Shown: positions 23,708-32,642 of the stretch, piece after piece | Layout of the letters: every line of letters begins with the position of its first letter | Numbering within the stretch: the stretch's first letter is position 1 | Assembly (NCBI RefSeq): GCF_021532275.1 | Contig: NZ_JACBOT010000036.1 | Coordinates: 1-64,000 of the forward strand | Direction of reading: 5' to 3' | Origin: Brevibacterium sp. UCMA 11754 | Lineage (GTDB): Bacteria > Actinomycetota > Actinomycetes > Actinomycetales > Brevibacteriaceae | DNA: 64,000 nucleotides | Notes under the pieces: generated by a model | Told to the model about the DNA's origin: nothing | Databases searched by the model: none | What the model saw: only the letters and a program-made list of their open reading frames with translations | Program-made: the position numbers and the translations under genes

Positions 23708-24679
23708 ATGACTTCTTACAACGGATCGGCAGCACCCGGGTTCGCTCCCTTCGCCCACCATTCACTGTCCGGCAAAGTCGCTCTTGTCGCTGGCGCAACG
23801 CGCGGTGCCGGACGCGCCATCGCACGGGATCTCGCCCGAGCCGATGCCTTCGTGTACTGCACAGGACGGTCAACCTCGACGCGGCCCTCCGACTACGGCC
23901 GGGACGAGACCATCGAGGGCACTGCCGAACTCATCCGCGCAGAGGGCGGTCACGCCGAGGCTGTCGTCTGCGATCACCTGCAACCGTCAATGATCGACGA
24001 GGTGATCCGGAGGATCGAGGAGCAGCACGAACGACTCGACATTCTGGTCAACGACATCGGGGGAGAGGCTTACGTCTCCTGGGGCGAGAAATTCTGGGGC
24101 ACCGACTTCGAATCCGGAATGCGGCTGGTGAATGCAGGACTGATGACGCACCTGAACACGGCCCACGCCGCCTTGCCACTGCTCACTCGCAGACCCGGAG
24201 GTCTGCACATCGAGATCACCGATGGAACGTACGAGTTCAACGCTTCGCACTACCGGGAGAGCATCTATCTCGATCTGACGAAGACCGGCGTCAGCCGACT
24301 GGCATTCGGGCTCGGCCACGAACTGGCGGAATCTGTGTGCACAGCCGTAGCGATCACTCCCGGCTGGCTGAGGTCGGAGATGATGCTCGACCTCTTCGAC
24401 ACGAGCGAGCAGAGCTGGCTGGAGGATTCCCTTGACCCAACGCGTGAGCTCCCGCCTGCAGATTTCGCAATATCGGAGACTCCGCACTTCCTAGGACGGA
24501 CGCTCGTGGCACTGGCATCCGACCCCGACCGACACCGCTTCAATACGAGAACCCTCAACAGCTGCGAATTGGGCGATCTCTATGACATCGACGATATCGA
24601 TGGTTCCCGGCCGGATTCTTGGACGTTCATGACAGCGAAGGAGGCTGACTCGGGCGCGGACGCGCGTGACTTCCGCTGA
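23708..24679 (+). CDS. Short-chain dehydrogenase/reductase
   Basis: A 323-residue SDR oxidoreductase. The Rossmann motif is VALVAGATRGAGRAIARDLA, the cofactor Arg region CTGRST suggests NADP(H), and NDIGGE replaces the usual NNAG. A Tyr-x-x-x-Lys equivalent is seen only loosely (YRESIYLDLTKTG). The C-terminus is long, with RTLVALASDPDRHRF followed by a domain found in uncharacterised SDRs that act on small electrophiles. ATG 23708 has AGGAGAAGG upstream. Probably regulated by the divergent WYL protein. Confidence 0.88.
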   Translation: MTSYNGSAAPGFAPFAHHSLSGKVALVAGATRGAGRAIARDLARADAFVYCTGRSTSTRPSDYGRDETIEGTAELIRAEGGHAEAVVCDHLQPSMIDEVIRRIEEQHERLDILVNDIGGEAYVSWGEKFWGTDFESGMRLVNAGLMTHLNTAHAALPLLTRRPGGLHIEITDGTYEFNASHYRESIYLDLTKTGVSRLAFGLGHELAESVCTAVAITPGWLRSEMMLDLFDTSEQSWLEDSLDPTRELPPADFAISETPHFLGRTLVALASDPDRHRFNTRTLNSCELGDLYDIDDIDGSRPDSWTFMTAKEADSGADARDFR

Positions 24680-24781
24680 AACCGATTTCGCATCGCCGCA
24701 GGCAATCCTGAACCCGCCTTGGCAGGGTGTTGTTCCCTGGTTACTGTGAGCACATAAGCGGAACTTTCGAAGGAGAGCGGA

Positions 24782-26133
24782 ATGTCGGATCGAACATGCG
24801 ATGTGGTCATCGTCGGAGCCGGTCCGACCGGCCTGAGCGCGGCCAGAACGTTGCAGGCGAGAGGCAAAGACGTTGTCGTCCTCGAAGCAAGAGACAGGGT
24901 CGGCGGGCGAACCTGGACCGATCACATCGACGGGCAGATGTACGAAATCGGTGGCCAGTGGATCTCACCGGACCAGACGGCGCTGCTTCAACTCGTCGCT
25001 GAGCTCGGCAAGGAAACCTACCAGCGCTACCGGGAGGGCGACAGCGTCTATATCGCACCCGATGGCACACGCACCGTCTACAGCGGCGATATGTTCCCGG
25101 TGGGGGAGTCGACCCAAGCAGAGATGGAACGTCTGATCGCGAAGTTGGACGAGCTCGCCGCCCGCATCGGACCCACCGCCCCGTGGGACGCCGAAGACGC
25201 GGCCGAACTCGATTCGGTGTCCTTCCACCATTGGCTCCGAAATCAATCCGACGATGAGACCGCGTGCGCGAACATCGGCATGTTCATCGCAGGGGGAATG
25301 CTGACCAAGCCCGCCACGGCATTCTCCGCACTGCAGGCGGTCCTCATGGCCGCCTCGGCGGGGTCGTTCACTCATCTCGTTGATGACCATTTCATTCTCG
25401 ACCGACGTGTCGTGGGAGGAATGCAGTCGGTATCCGAGCAGATAGCAGCCGAACTCGGCGAGGGCGTCGTCCACCTGGACAGCCCCGTCCGGACGATCGA
25501 GTGGACCGAAGACTCCGTGAGAGTCGGCACCGATGCGATGAGCGTCTCGGCCGCTCGCGCCATTGTGGCCGTCCCACCGAACCTGTACTCGCGCATCAGT
25601 TACACCCCGCATCTGCCCCGACTCCAGCAGGTCTTCCACCAGCACCAGTCGATGGGTCTGGTGATCAAGGTCCACGCCACTTATCAGACACCGTTCTGGC
25701 GAGAAGATGGTCTGTGCGGAACCGGTTTCGGAGCCGGGCAGCTGGTGCAGGAGGTCTATGACAACACCAACCACGGTGAAGAGCAGGGACGCTCGTCGGA
25801 TTCATCTCCGATGTCAATGCCGATGCCATGTTCGCCCTCGACGAGGACACGCGCAAGCAGCGCATCCTCGAATCACTGGCTGACTTCCTGGGCCCGCAGG
25901 CCCTGGAACCCGAGGTGTTCTACCTGTCTGACTTCGGGGCCGAGGAGTGGACTCGAGGAGCCTATGCCACGAGCTACGACCTCGGGGGACTGCACCGGTG
26001 GGGACGGTTCCAGAACGATCCAGTCGGTCCCATCCATTTCGCGAGTTCGGACATCGCAGCACACGGCTACCAGCACGTCGACGGCGCGGTCAGAATCGGG
26101 CAGGACACTGCCGATAAGACCCTGAGCACCTGA
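24782..26133 (+). pseudogene. puo: Putrescine oxidase, FAD-dependent, interrupted by a one-base deletion
   Basis: Flavin amine oxidase very like Rhodococcus putrescine oxidase, which oxidises putrescine to 4-aminobutanal with release of ammonia and H2O2. The N-terminal FAD fold VVIVGAGPTGLSAARTL and RDRVGGRTWTDHIDG are followed by EIGGQWISPDQTALL, GGMLTKPATAFSALQAVLMA and VVGGMQSV. After QEVYDNTNHGEE (about 25783) the family continues RGTLVGFISD; here those codons are one frame off, from 25789. One base is missing in the GGG at about 25787-25789. The second part (EEWTRGAYATSYDLGGLHRWG, HVDGAVRIGQ) ends at 26133. Restored length about 450, full. Without the base, an unrelated tail runs to 26125. 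Confidence 0.88.
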
Positions 26134-26157
26134 CATCACCCCTGAAAGGTTGAGCTG

Positions 26158-27702
26158 ATGACCTCGGCAACTCCAACTCCCAGCCCGCCCGGAAGCCCGT
26201 CCGTCGGCTCCGGCTCGGGCCTGAGCTCCAAGGGGCTGTCCGTGGGCAAGGTCGGCGCCATCGGCGGTGCCGTCATCGGCATCTCCTGCATTGCCCCTGC
26301 CTACACTCTGACCTCGGGTCTTGGGCCAACGATTTCGCAGGTCGGAGTCCACACCCCGGCGATTCTGCTGATCGGCTTCGTTCCGATGCTGCTCGTCGTC
26401 TTCGGCTACCGCGAGCTCAACACCGCCATGCCCGATTCCGGCACCACCTTCACCTGGGCGACACGTGCCTTCGGACCGTGGTTGGGCTGGATGGGAGGGT
26501 GGGGGCTGGTCTCGGCCACGGTCCTCGTACTCTCGAATTTGGCCGCAGTGGCCGTGGACTTCCTGTTCCTGCTGCTGGCTCAGATCTTCTCCGACCCCGG
26601 GATCGCCGATCTCACCCGAGTGCTGTGGATCAACATTCCCGTCACCATCCTCCTGACTGCGGGTGCCGCATGGATCTCCTACCGGGGCGTCGAAGCAACC
26701 CAGAAGATTCAGGTCTGGCTGGTGGCCTTCCAAGTCCTTGCCCTCGGCTGGTTCGTCATTGCGGCATTCGTCCACGTGTCCAACGGCACCGCCTTCGACG
26801 CGACACCGGTCGAACTCGGCTGGTTCAACCCCGCCGAGGCCGGCGACTTCTCGACCGTCGCGGCGGCAGTGTCCCTGTCGATCTTCCTCTTCTGGGGCTG
26901 GGACACCGTCATCACCATGAACGAAGAGGCGAAGGACCCACAGAAGACTCCCGGTCGCGCAGCAATGCTCACGATTGTGGCCATCGTCATCATCTACCTC
27001 GCCTGCACCGTCGCCGTCATCTCCTTCGCCGGGGTCGGCACAGACGGGTTGGGTGCAGGGAATCCGGAGAATCAGGAATCCATCTTCGCAGCCATCGCCG
27101 GACCAGTGATGGGTCCCTTCGCGGTCCTCATCTCGATCGCCGTCCTCTCGAGTTCCTTAGCCTCGCTGCAGTCGACGATGGTCTCACCCTCACGCACGAT
27201 CCTGGCCATGGGCCACTACGGTGCTCTGCCGAAGAAGTACGGCAACATCTCACCCAGGTACAAGTCACCATCGGTGGCCACTGTCACCTCGGCGGCGGCC
27301 GCGATCATCTTCTACGTCGTCATGCGGCTGCTGTCGGAAAACGCCTTGTGGGACACGATCACGGCACTGGGCCTCATGGTCTGCTTCTACTACGGTGTGA
27401 CCGGTCTGGCCTGCATCTGGTACTTCCGCCGGTCGCTGTTCGCGGGGGCAAAGAACTTCTTCTTCAGGTTCCTCTTCCCACTGGTCGGGGGAGTGACCCT
27501 GCTGGTGATCTTCGTGACCACCGCGATCGACTCCCTCGACCCCGACTACGGCTCAGGGTCCTCGGTCTTCGGCATCGGACTGGTCTTCGTGCTGGGCATC
27601 GGAGTCCTGCTCCTGGGCGTGGTCATCATGATCATCCAATCCCGCAGGCATCCCGGCTATTTCCGTGGTGAGACCCTGACCCAGGGAGTCCACGAGGGAT
27701 GA
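26158..27702 (+). CDS. APC-superfamily amino acid/polyamine permease
   Basis: A 514-residue membrane protein with about 12 helices of the APC superfamily. The first helix carries AIGGAVIGISCIAPAYTLTSGLGP, and the sixth region has FWGWDTVITMNEEAKDPQKTPGRA, typical of the family. A Pro/Ser/Gly-rich cytoplasmic N-terminus of about 30 residues precedes the core. It lies 24 bases after puo, so putrescine or another amine is the likely substrate (inference from context). Its TGA overlaps the ATG of the AraC gene. Confidence 0.88.
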   Translation: MTSATPTPSPPGSPSVGSGSGLSSKGLSVGKVGAIGGAVIGISCIAPAYTLTSGLGPTISQVGVHTPAILLIGFVPMLLVVFGYRELNTAMPDSGTTFTWATRAFGPWLGWMGGWGLVSATVLVLSNLAAVAVDFLFLLLAQIFSDPGIADLTRVLWINIPVTILLTAGAAWISYRGVEATQKIQVWLVAFQVLALGWFVIAAFVHVSNGTAFDATPVELGWFNPAEAGDFSTVAAAVSLSIFLFWGWDTVITMNEEAKDPQKTPGRAAMLTIVAIVIIYLACTVAVISFAGVGTDGLGAGNPENQESIFAAIAGPVMGPFAVLISIAVLSSSLASLQSTMVSPSRTILAMGHYGALPKKYGNISPRYKSPSVATVTSAAAAIIFYVVMRLLSENALWDTITALGLMVCFYYGVTGLACIWYFRRSLFAGAKNFFFRFLFPLVGGVTLLVIFVTTAIDSLDPDYGSGSSVFGIGLVFVLGIGVLLLGVVIMIIQSRRHPGYFRGETLTQGVHEG

Positions 27703-28142
27703 GCACGTTCAGCAATGACCATGTGCCTGTGCACCAGCTGGTCCTGCTGCGACGCGTGCGTGACCGCATCGACAGAGAGTTCGACCGTCCCCTCAATGTT
27801 GAGGAGCTTGCATCCGGGGTGCATATGTCAGCCGGCCACCTCAGCCGCCAGTTCAGAGCCGCGTACGGTGAATCGCCCTATTCGTATCTCATGACGCGTC
27901 GGATCGAACGGTCCATGGCGCTGATCCGTCGCGGTGACCTGTCGATCACGGATATCTGCTTTGCGATCGGATTCTCGTCGTTGGGCACTTTCAGCACTCG
28001 GTTCAGCGAACTCGTAGGGCTCTCACCGTCTCGATATCGTGCCGGCGTCGCCCAAGGTGAACACAACTTGCCCACGTTCATCGTCAAGAATGTTCTTCGA
28101 CCCGTCAGGAATCGAGAAGTGCCGCCCGGCGACCCGAACTAG
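27699..28142 (+). CDS. Short AraC-family regulator
   Basis: A 147-residue protein consisting almost only of an AraC DNA-binding domain: two helix-turn-helix motifs (NVEELASGVHMSAGHLSRQFRAAYG and SITDICFAIGFSSLGTFSTRFSELVGLSPSRYR) and a short tail. It has no ligand-binding domain. The start overlaps the permease stop (ATGA), and the VOC gene begins about 10 bases after it. In other actinobacteria I recall such short AraC proteins together with a VOC protein and a UvrA-like ATPase. Confidence 0.9.
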   Translation: MSTFSNDHVPVHQLVLLRRVRDRIDREFDRPLNVEELASGVHMSAGHLSRQFRAAYGESPYSYLMTRRIERSMALIRRGDLSITDICFAIGFSSLGTFSTRFSELVGLSPSRYRAGVAQGEHNLPTFIVKNVLRPVRNREVPPGDPN

Positions 28143-28152
28143 GATGGCGATC

Positions 28153-28563
28153 ATGAATATCTCGATCAACGCCAGTTTCCTGCCCCACACCGATGCCGAG
28201 GCATCGTTGACCTTCTACCGCGACGTTCTGGGTTTCGAAGTCCGCCTCGATGTCGGATCCGGACAGATGCGGTGGCTGACAGTGGGCCCCGAAGGCCAGC
28301 CTGACACCTCGATCGTGCTCACTCCCGCGATCACCGACCCGACCATCAGCGACGCCGAACGCGAGGTCATTGAGTCCCTCATGGCCAAGGGCAGCTATGC
28401 GGCCATCGTGTTGGCCAGCACGAACGTCGATGAAGCCTTCGCCGAGGTGGAAGCCAGGGGAGCAGACATCGTGCAGGAGCCGATGGACCAGCCCTACGGT
28501 CTGCGGGATTTCGCACTGCGTGACCCGGCCGGCAACATGATCCGCGTCCAGCAGCGCGGCTGA
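28153..28563 (+). CDS. VOC (glyoxalase/bleomycin-resistance fold) protein
   Basis: A 136-residue protein with one pair of beta-alpha-beta-beta-beta modules: ASFLPHTDAEASLTFYRDVLGFEVRLDVG at the start and DIVQEPMDQPYGLRDFALRDPAGNMIRVQQ at the end. Members bind a metal or sequester drugs. ATG 28153 is chosen since AGGA ends 8 bases before it; ATG 28144 is an alternative. It sits inside the AraC-VOC-UvrA unit, 5 bases before the ATPase. Confidence 0.88.
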   Translation: MNISINASFLPHTDAEASLTFYRDVLGFEVRLDVGSGQMRWLTVGPEGQPDTSIVLTPAITDPTISDAEREVIESLMAKGSYAAIVLASTNVDEAFAEVEARGADIVQEPMDQPYGLRDFALRDPAGNMIRVQQRG

Positions 28564-28568
28564 CCGGT

Positions 28569-30950
28569 ATGCCGCATCAAGCCGACAACCATGAGCTGAT
28601 TCGCGCCCAGGGTGCCCGTGAGAACAATCTCAAGGACATCTCCGTCGACATTCCCAAACGACGACTCACCGTATTCACCGGTGTCTCCGGGTCCGGCAAA
28701 TCGTCTCTGGTCTTCTCGACGATCGCCGCCGAATCCCAGCGCCTGATCAACGAGACCTACAGTGCCTTCGTCCAGGGGTTCATGCCCGCGATGGCACGAC
28801 CCGAAGTGGATGTGCTGGACGGCCTGACCACCGCCATCATCGTCGATCAGGAACGCATCGGAGCCAATCCGCGCTCGACCGTGGGCACGGTCAGCGACAT
28901 CAATGCGAAGCTGAGAACGCTGTTCTCCAGGTTGGCTCAACCGAATCTCGGGTCGACCAATGCCTACTCGTTCAACGTGGCCTCGATCAGCGGCAAGGGC
29001 GCCGTGACGATCGACAAAGGCACCGACAAGCAGGTCGAGCGACGGACCTTCACCGTCAACGGCGGCATGTGCCCGCACTGCGAAGGAATGGGCACAGCCA
29101 CAGACATCGACATCGCCGAGGTGGTCGACGAGTCCAAATCTCTCAACGAGGGCGCGATCACGATACCGGGATACAAACCCGGTGGGTGGACTGTGCGGTT
29201 CTACTCCGAGTCGGGCTATTTCGACCCAGACAAGGCGATCGCTGACTATTCAGAGGACGAACGGCACTATCTTCTCTATGCCGAGGGCGAGAAGATCGTC
29301 ATCAACGGCACGAACATGACCTTCGACGGTCTCATCCCGCGGATCAGGCGTTCGTTTCTGTCCAAGGACCGCGACGCGATGCAGAAGCATGTGCGGGAGT
29401 TCGTCGACCGGGCAGTCGTATACACGCAGTGTCCCGAGTGCGCCGGCACGAGGCTGAACGCTGCGGCTCGGGGATCTTCGCTGGCTGGACTCTCCATCGC
29501 CGAAGTGTGCGCTCTGCAGATCTCTGACCTCATCGACTGGCTGGCACAGATCGATGACGGGGGAGTGGGGCCTCTTGTGAGGTCGCTGACGGCAGATGTG
29601 CAGGCCTTCGTCGACATCGGACTCGGTTACCTCTCCCTTGACCGTTCGGCTGGTTCGCTGTCCGGGGGAGAGGCTCAGCGGATCAAGCTTGTGCGTCACC
29701 TCGGATCCTCGCTGACGGATGTCACCTATATCTTCGACGAACCAACGATCGGACTGCACCCTCATGACATCGCCGCGATGAACGGGCTGCTCATCGCATT
29801 GCGCGACAAGGGCAACACCGTCCTCGTCGTCGAACACAAGCCCGAGACCATCAGAATCGCCGATCACATCGTCGATCTCGGACCAGGGGCAGGAACGGCC
29901 GGCGGAGAGATCTGCTTCATCGGCAGCCTCGATCAGCTCACAGCCAGCGGCACGCTCACCGGCAGGCACCTGAACGATCGCTCCCGGGTGAAGAAGACAA
30001 CTCGCGAACCCACCGGGTATCTCGAGATCAGGGGAGCGAAGACCCATAACCTGCGCGACGTCGATGTCGATGTGCCGCTGGGTGTGATCACGGCCATCAC
30101 GGGGGTGGCTGGTTCCGGCAAGAGCACTCTCATTGCAGGATCACTGCGTCGCCGGGACGGCGTGATCATGATCGACCAGGCGGCGATCAAGGGCTCGCGT
30201 CGCAGCAACCCGGCCACCTACACTGGCATGCTCGAGCCGATCCGCAAGGCCTTCGCCAAGGTCAACGGCGTCAAGCCCGCTCTGTTCAGTGCCAACTCGG
30301 AAGGGGCCTGTCCGGTCTGCAACGGTGCCGGAATCATCTATTCCGACCTCGGAATGATGGCGGGTATGTCGGCTCCCTGTGATGTGTGTGAGGGCAAGGG
30401 ATTCCAGGCAGAAGTCCTCGACTACACCCTGGCCGGCAAGAACATTCGTGAGGTGCTCGATCTGCCGGTGACTGCGGCGATCGACTACTTTGCAGCAGGG
30501 GAGTCACGAATCCCTGCTGTCAGCAAGATCATCGGGCACCTCGCCGAGGTGGGTCTCGGGTATGTCAGCCTGGGACAGCCGTTGACGACCCTCTCCGGTG
30601 GCGAGCGGCAGCGCCTCAAATTGGCTGCGCATCTATCGGCCAAAGCTGCGGACGCTGCACCTGTCATCATCCTCGACGAACCGACGACAGGCCTGCATCT
30701 TGCCGATGTGGAGAACCTGCTGGACATGCTGGATCGTCTCGCGGATGCCGGCAAGACGGTCATCGTCATCGAACACCATCAGGCTGTCATGGCCCACTCC
30801 GATTGGATCATCGATCTGGGTCCCGGTGCTGGTCACGACGGTGGTCGAGTTGTATTCGAAGGCACTCCGGAACAGCTCGTCGCCTCTGTTGCAAAGCCGA
30901 ACGCGACATTGACCGCACAGCACCTGGCGGCCTATGTCTCAGGTGTATGA
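28569..30950 (+). CDS. Short UvrA-like ABC ATPase (class II)
   Basis: A 793-residue UvrA homologue, shorter than repair UvrA (about 950). Both ABC modules are complete: Walker A GVSGSGKSSLVF and GVAGSGKSTLI, signatures LSGGEAQRIKL and LSGGERQRLKL, Walker B IFDEPTIGLH and ILDEPTTGLH. Zinc-type Cys pairs are present (CPHCEGMG, CPECAGTRL, CPVCNGAG, CDVCEGKG). The UvrB-binding insertion appears reduced. Such proteins are linked to resistance to DNA-binding drugs rather than general excision repair. It ends a five-gene run from puo. Confidence 0.9.
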   Translation: MPHQADNHELIRAQGARENNLKDISVDIPKRRLTVFTGVSGSGKSSLVFSTIAAESQRLINETYSAFVQGFMPAMARPEVDVLDGLTTAIIVDQERIGANPRSTVGTVSDINAKLRTLFSRLAQPNLGSTNAYSFNVASISGKGAVTIDKGTDKQVERRTFTVNGGMCPHCEGMGTATDIDIAEVVDESKSLNEGAITIPGYKPGGWTVRFYSESGYFDPDKAIADYSEDERHYLLYAEGEKIVINGTNMTFDGLIPRIRRSFLSKDRDAMQKHVREFVDRAVVYTQCPECAGTRLNAAARGSSLAGLSIAEVCALQISDLIDWLAQIDDGGVGPLVRSLTADVQAFVDIGLGYLSLDRSAGSLSGGEAQRIKLVRHLGSSLTDVTYIFDEPTIGLHPHDIAAMNGLLIALRDKGNTVLVVEHKPETIRIADHIVDLGPGAGTAGGEICFIGSLDQLTASGTLTGRHLNDRSRVKKTTREPTGYLEIRGAKTHNLRDVDVDVPLGVITAITGVAGSGKSTLIAGSLRRRDGVIMIDQAAIKGSRRSNPATYTGMLEPIRKAFAKVNGVKPALFSANSEGACPVCNGAGIIYSDLGMMAGMSAPCDVCEGKGFQAEVLDYTLAGKNIREVLDLPVTAAIDYFAAGESRIPAVSKIIGHLAEVGLGYVSLGQPLTTLSGGERQRLKLAAHLSAKAADAAPVIILDEPTTGLHLADVENLLDMLDRLADAGKTVIVIEHHQAVMAHSDWIIDLGPGAGHDGGRVVFEGTPEQLVASVAKPNATLTAQHLAAYVSGV

Positions 30951-31095
30951 GCCTGACAACGGGGGAGTCGAACGCAGTCAGTGGAGTCGACCATAGGCGC
31001 AGCGCGTTCAGTTCGCGTTGTGGCTTCTGTGCGTCGATTCTGAGGGCTGAGGAGTGGATTTCAGTTCACTCCTTACGTCAGATCCGTTACGGTGT

Positions 31096-31111
31096 ATAAC
31101 GGCTCGGTAAC
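31096..31111 (+). promoter_or_regulatory. MtrA-like direct repeat upstream of rpf
   Basis: ATAAC (31096-31100), 6-base spacer, GTAAC (31107-31111), flanked by inverted copies GTTAC at 31086-31090 and 31118-31122. The cluster of four half-sites lies 40-70 bases before the rpf start. MtrA control of rpf genes is established in related actinobacteria. Confidence 0.55.
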
Positions 31112-31158
31112 GACCGGGTTACAAAACCGAAATGCAATCGTATTACGGAGATGACACA

Positions 31159-31605
31159 GTGAACCTCTACAGCACAAGCCTCCGCAAGGTCGCCCTCGTT
31201 GCAGGAGCCGGCGCGGTTGCCGCCGCCGGACTGACGGGAATGAGCGGCCCAGCCCAGGCCTCCACAGGGGCTCAGTCCTCGGGCGGCGTCTGGGACAAGG
31301 TCGCCGAGTGCGAGTCCGGCGGTGACTGGCACATCAACAGCGGTAATGGCTACTACGGTGGCCTGCAGTTCTCGGAGCAGACCTGGAACGCGTTCGGCGG
31401 TGAGGGCATGCCTCACAAGGCCAGCAAGGCTGAGCAGATCGACGTTGCTCAGAAGACTCTCAAGGAGCAGGGCCCCGGTGCATGGCCGGTCTGCGGTGCA
31501 GAGGCCGGGCTGACGAAGGCCAGCGGAGCCGCAGATGACGGCGGCGGATCCAAGGACGATGGCGGGTCCAAGGATGACGGAAAGGTCGGACTCGGCGGCA
31601 GCTGA
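31159..31605 (+). CDS. rpf: Resuscitation-promoting factor (secreted transglycosylase)
   Basis: A 148-residue secreted protein. The signal peptide (KVALVAGAGAVAAAGLTG) ends at AQA34-S35, followed by a short linker and the Rpf domain: WDKVAECESGGDWHINSG, GYYGGLQFSEQTW and AWPVCG. Glu52 in CESGG is the expected catalytic acid; two Cys (51 and the one in PVCG) form the family disulfide. A Gly/Asp/Lys-rich repeat tail (GGSKDD) follows instead of a LysM domain. GTG 31159 has GGAG 8 bases upstream; the ATG at 31132 would put extra residues before the signal peptide. Cleaves peptidoglycan and promotes regrowth of dormant cells. Confidence 0.92.
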   Translation: MNLYSTSLRKVALVAGAGAVAAAGLTGMSGPAQASTGAQSSGGVWDKVAECESGGDWHINSGNGYYGGLQFSEQTWNAFGGEGMPHKASKAEQIDVAQKTLKEQGPGAWPVCGAEAGLTKASGAADDGGGSKDDGGSKDDGKVGLGGS

Positions 31606-32042
31606 TTCGACAGCTGAGTCGACACATGCTCAGCCCTGACGTGCGTTCAGCACAATCAGCACAATGGCGGCCGCGGATGGCATACGTGCTATCCGCGGCC
31701 GTTGCCATTGGTGCCTGGTTGATGTCCGACGCATTGATCTGTTGGATGCGAGTTCGGTGACTCGGATGGGCGTGCTGTGGGGCTCCTCGGCGCAGATATG
31801 TGGGTAAAGCCGATAATATACATTATGTTAAGTAATCCTATTCTCAGCCCCTCTTCCCGCCTGACCGGCCTGCCCGCTCCGACGCGCCGAGCCAGGATGA
31901 TGATCGACATGAACCCAACGTGGTTGTCGATTGTGCGGCTGACGTGCAGCGCCCTTGTCATTGCAGTCCATATCCTTAGATGAAGGCGACTTGGTGAGGC
32001 CCGGCCAGCGGTCGATCTTCATCGCAGTGAGGAATGGGAGCC
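31606..32042. other. Non-coding stretch after rpf
   Basis: About 440 bases without a credible gene. It contains the rpf hairpin (31662-31710) and an AT-rich patch at 31816-31845 (GATAATATACATTATGTTAA), unusual in this genome and possibly a promoter, but no good open frame follows. Short frames on both strands here (68 and 90 codons) show no recognisable protein and no ribosome sites. Confidence 0.5.
31662..31710 (+). terminator. Hairpin after rpf
   Basis: An imperfect long stem: CAATGGC plus GGCCGCGGAT on the left pairs with ATCCGCGGCC and GCCATTG on the right (ends at 31710), with a small bulge and a 12-base loop. Probable rpf terminator, without T-run. Confidence 0.6.
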
Positions 32043-32069
32043 CACATATGTGCTCGATGTCACTAGACT
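32043..32069 (+). promoter_or_regulatory. Promoter with palindrome before the DUF4442 gene
   Basis: A perfect palindrome CACATATGTG (32043-32052) lies 11 bases before a TAGACT -10 box (32064-32069), placing it between the -35 and -10 positions, where a repressor would act. The thioesterase start is 37 bases beyond the -10. Confidence 0.4.
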
Positions 32070-32105
32070 GAGGTCCACGCTTCCATGTCACTGAAAGGAC
32101 GTTCG

Positions 32106-32642
32106 ATGAACACGCAGACCGCACTTGATGCAGAGGCCACCAGCAGCACCGAGTCCATGGGGTCCGTCGCGCCCGCAGCGAACCTGAGGATCTGGCAGAA
32201 ACTGCAGAAAGTGCCATTCGGCAACTGGCTCTTCACTCAGGCTGTGTGTTTCAAGGTTCCCTACTTCCGTACGGTTCACCCTCTGATCCACGAGCTGCGT
32301 CCTGGCTTGTGTCGCGTGAGTGCCCCGAATCGTCGCGGCGTGCACAACCACCTCGGCACCTATCATGCAATCGCTTCATGCAATATGGCTGAGATCGCGG
32401 CCGGCATGATGATCGATGCGATGGTTCCGCCCACACATCGCTGGATTCCGACGGGCATGACCGTTGAGTACAAGTCCAGGTCCACCACTGGTGTCACCTC
32501 GATCGCACGACTTGACGCGATTCCTGAGTTCGGCGAAGAGCCGATGGACGTGGTCGTCCCGGTTGACGTCCTCGATGCCGACGGCCAGGTGTATGTCTTC
32601 GCGGAGATTACGATGTACGTCTCAAGGAAGAAGTCTGCTTAG
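32106..32642 (+). CDS. DUF4442/PaaI-like hotdog-fold thioesterase
   Basis: A 178-residue protein of the hotdog fold (DUF4442), probably an acyl-CoA thioesterase. The RGVHNHLGTYHAIASCNMAEIAAGMM segment carries the HN/HxGT-type active-site helix, and PTGMTVEYKSRSTTGVTS is the following strand pair. ATG 32106 has GAAAGGA 7 bases upstream; an in-frame ATG at 32085 lacks one. It stands alone between rpf and the MFS gene. Confidence 0.8.
   Translation: MNTQTALDAEATSSTESMGSVAPAANLRIWQKLQKVPFGNWLFTQAVCFKVPYFRTVHPLIHELRPGLCRVSAPNRRGVHNHLGTYHAIASCNMAEIAAGMMIDAMVPPTHRWIPTGMTVEYKSRSTTGVTSIARLDAIPEFGEEPMDVVVPVDVLDADGQVYVFAEITMYVSRKKSA

Noticed and set aside
26478..27671. Plus-strand frame of 397 codons inside the permease gene
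   Set aside because: Arg/His-rich translation of the wrong frame; the permease frame has all the membrane helices.
31689..31983. Small frames on both strands in the rpf-thioesterase gap
   Set aside because: No ribosome site, no recognisable protein and unusual composition; treated as non-coding.
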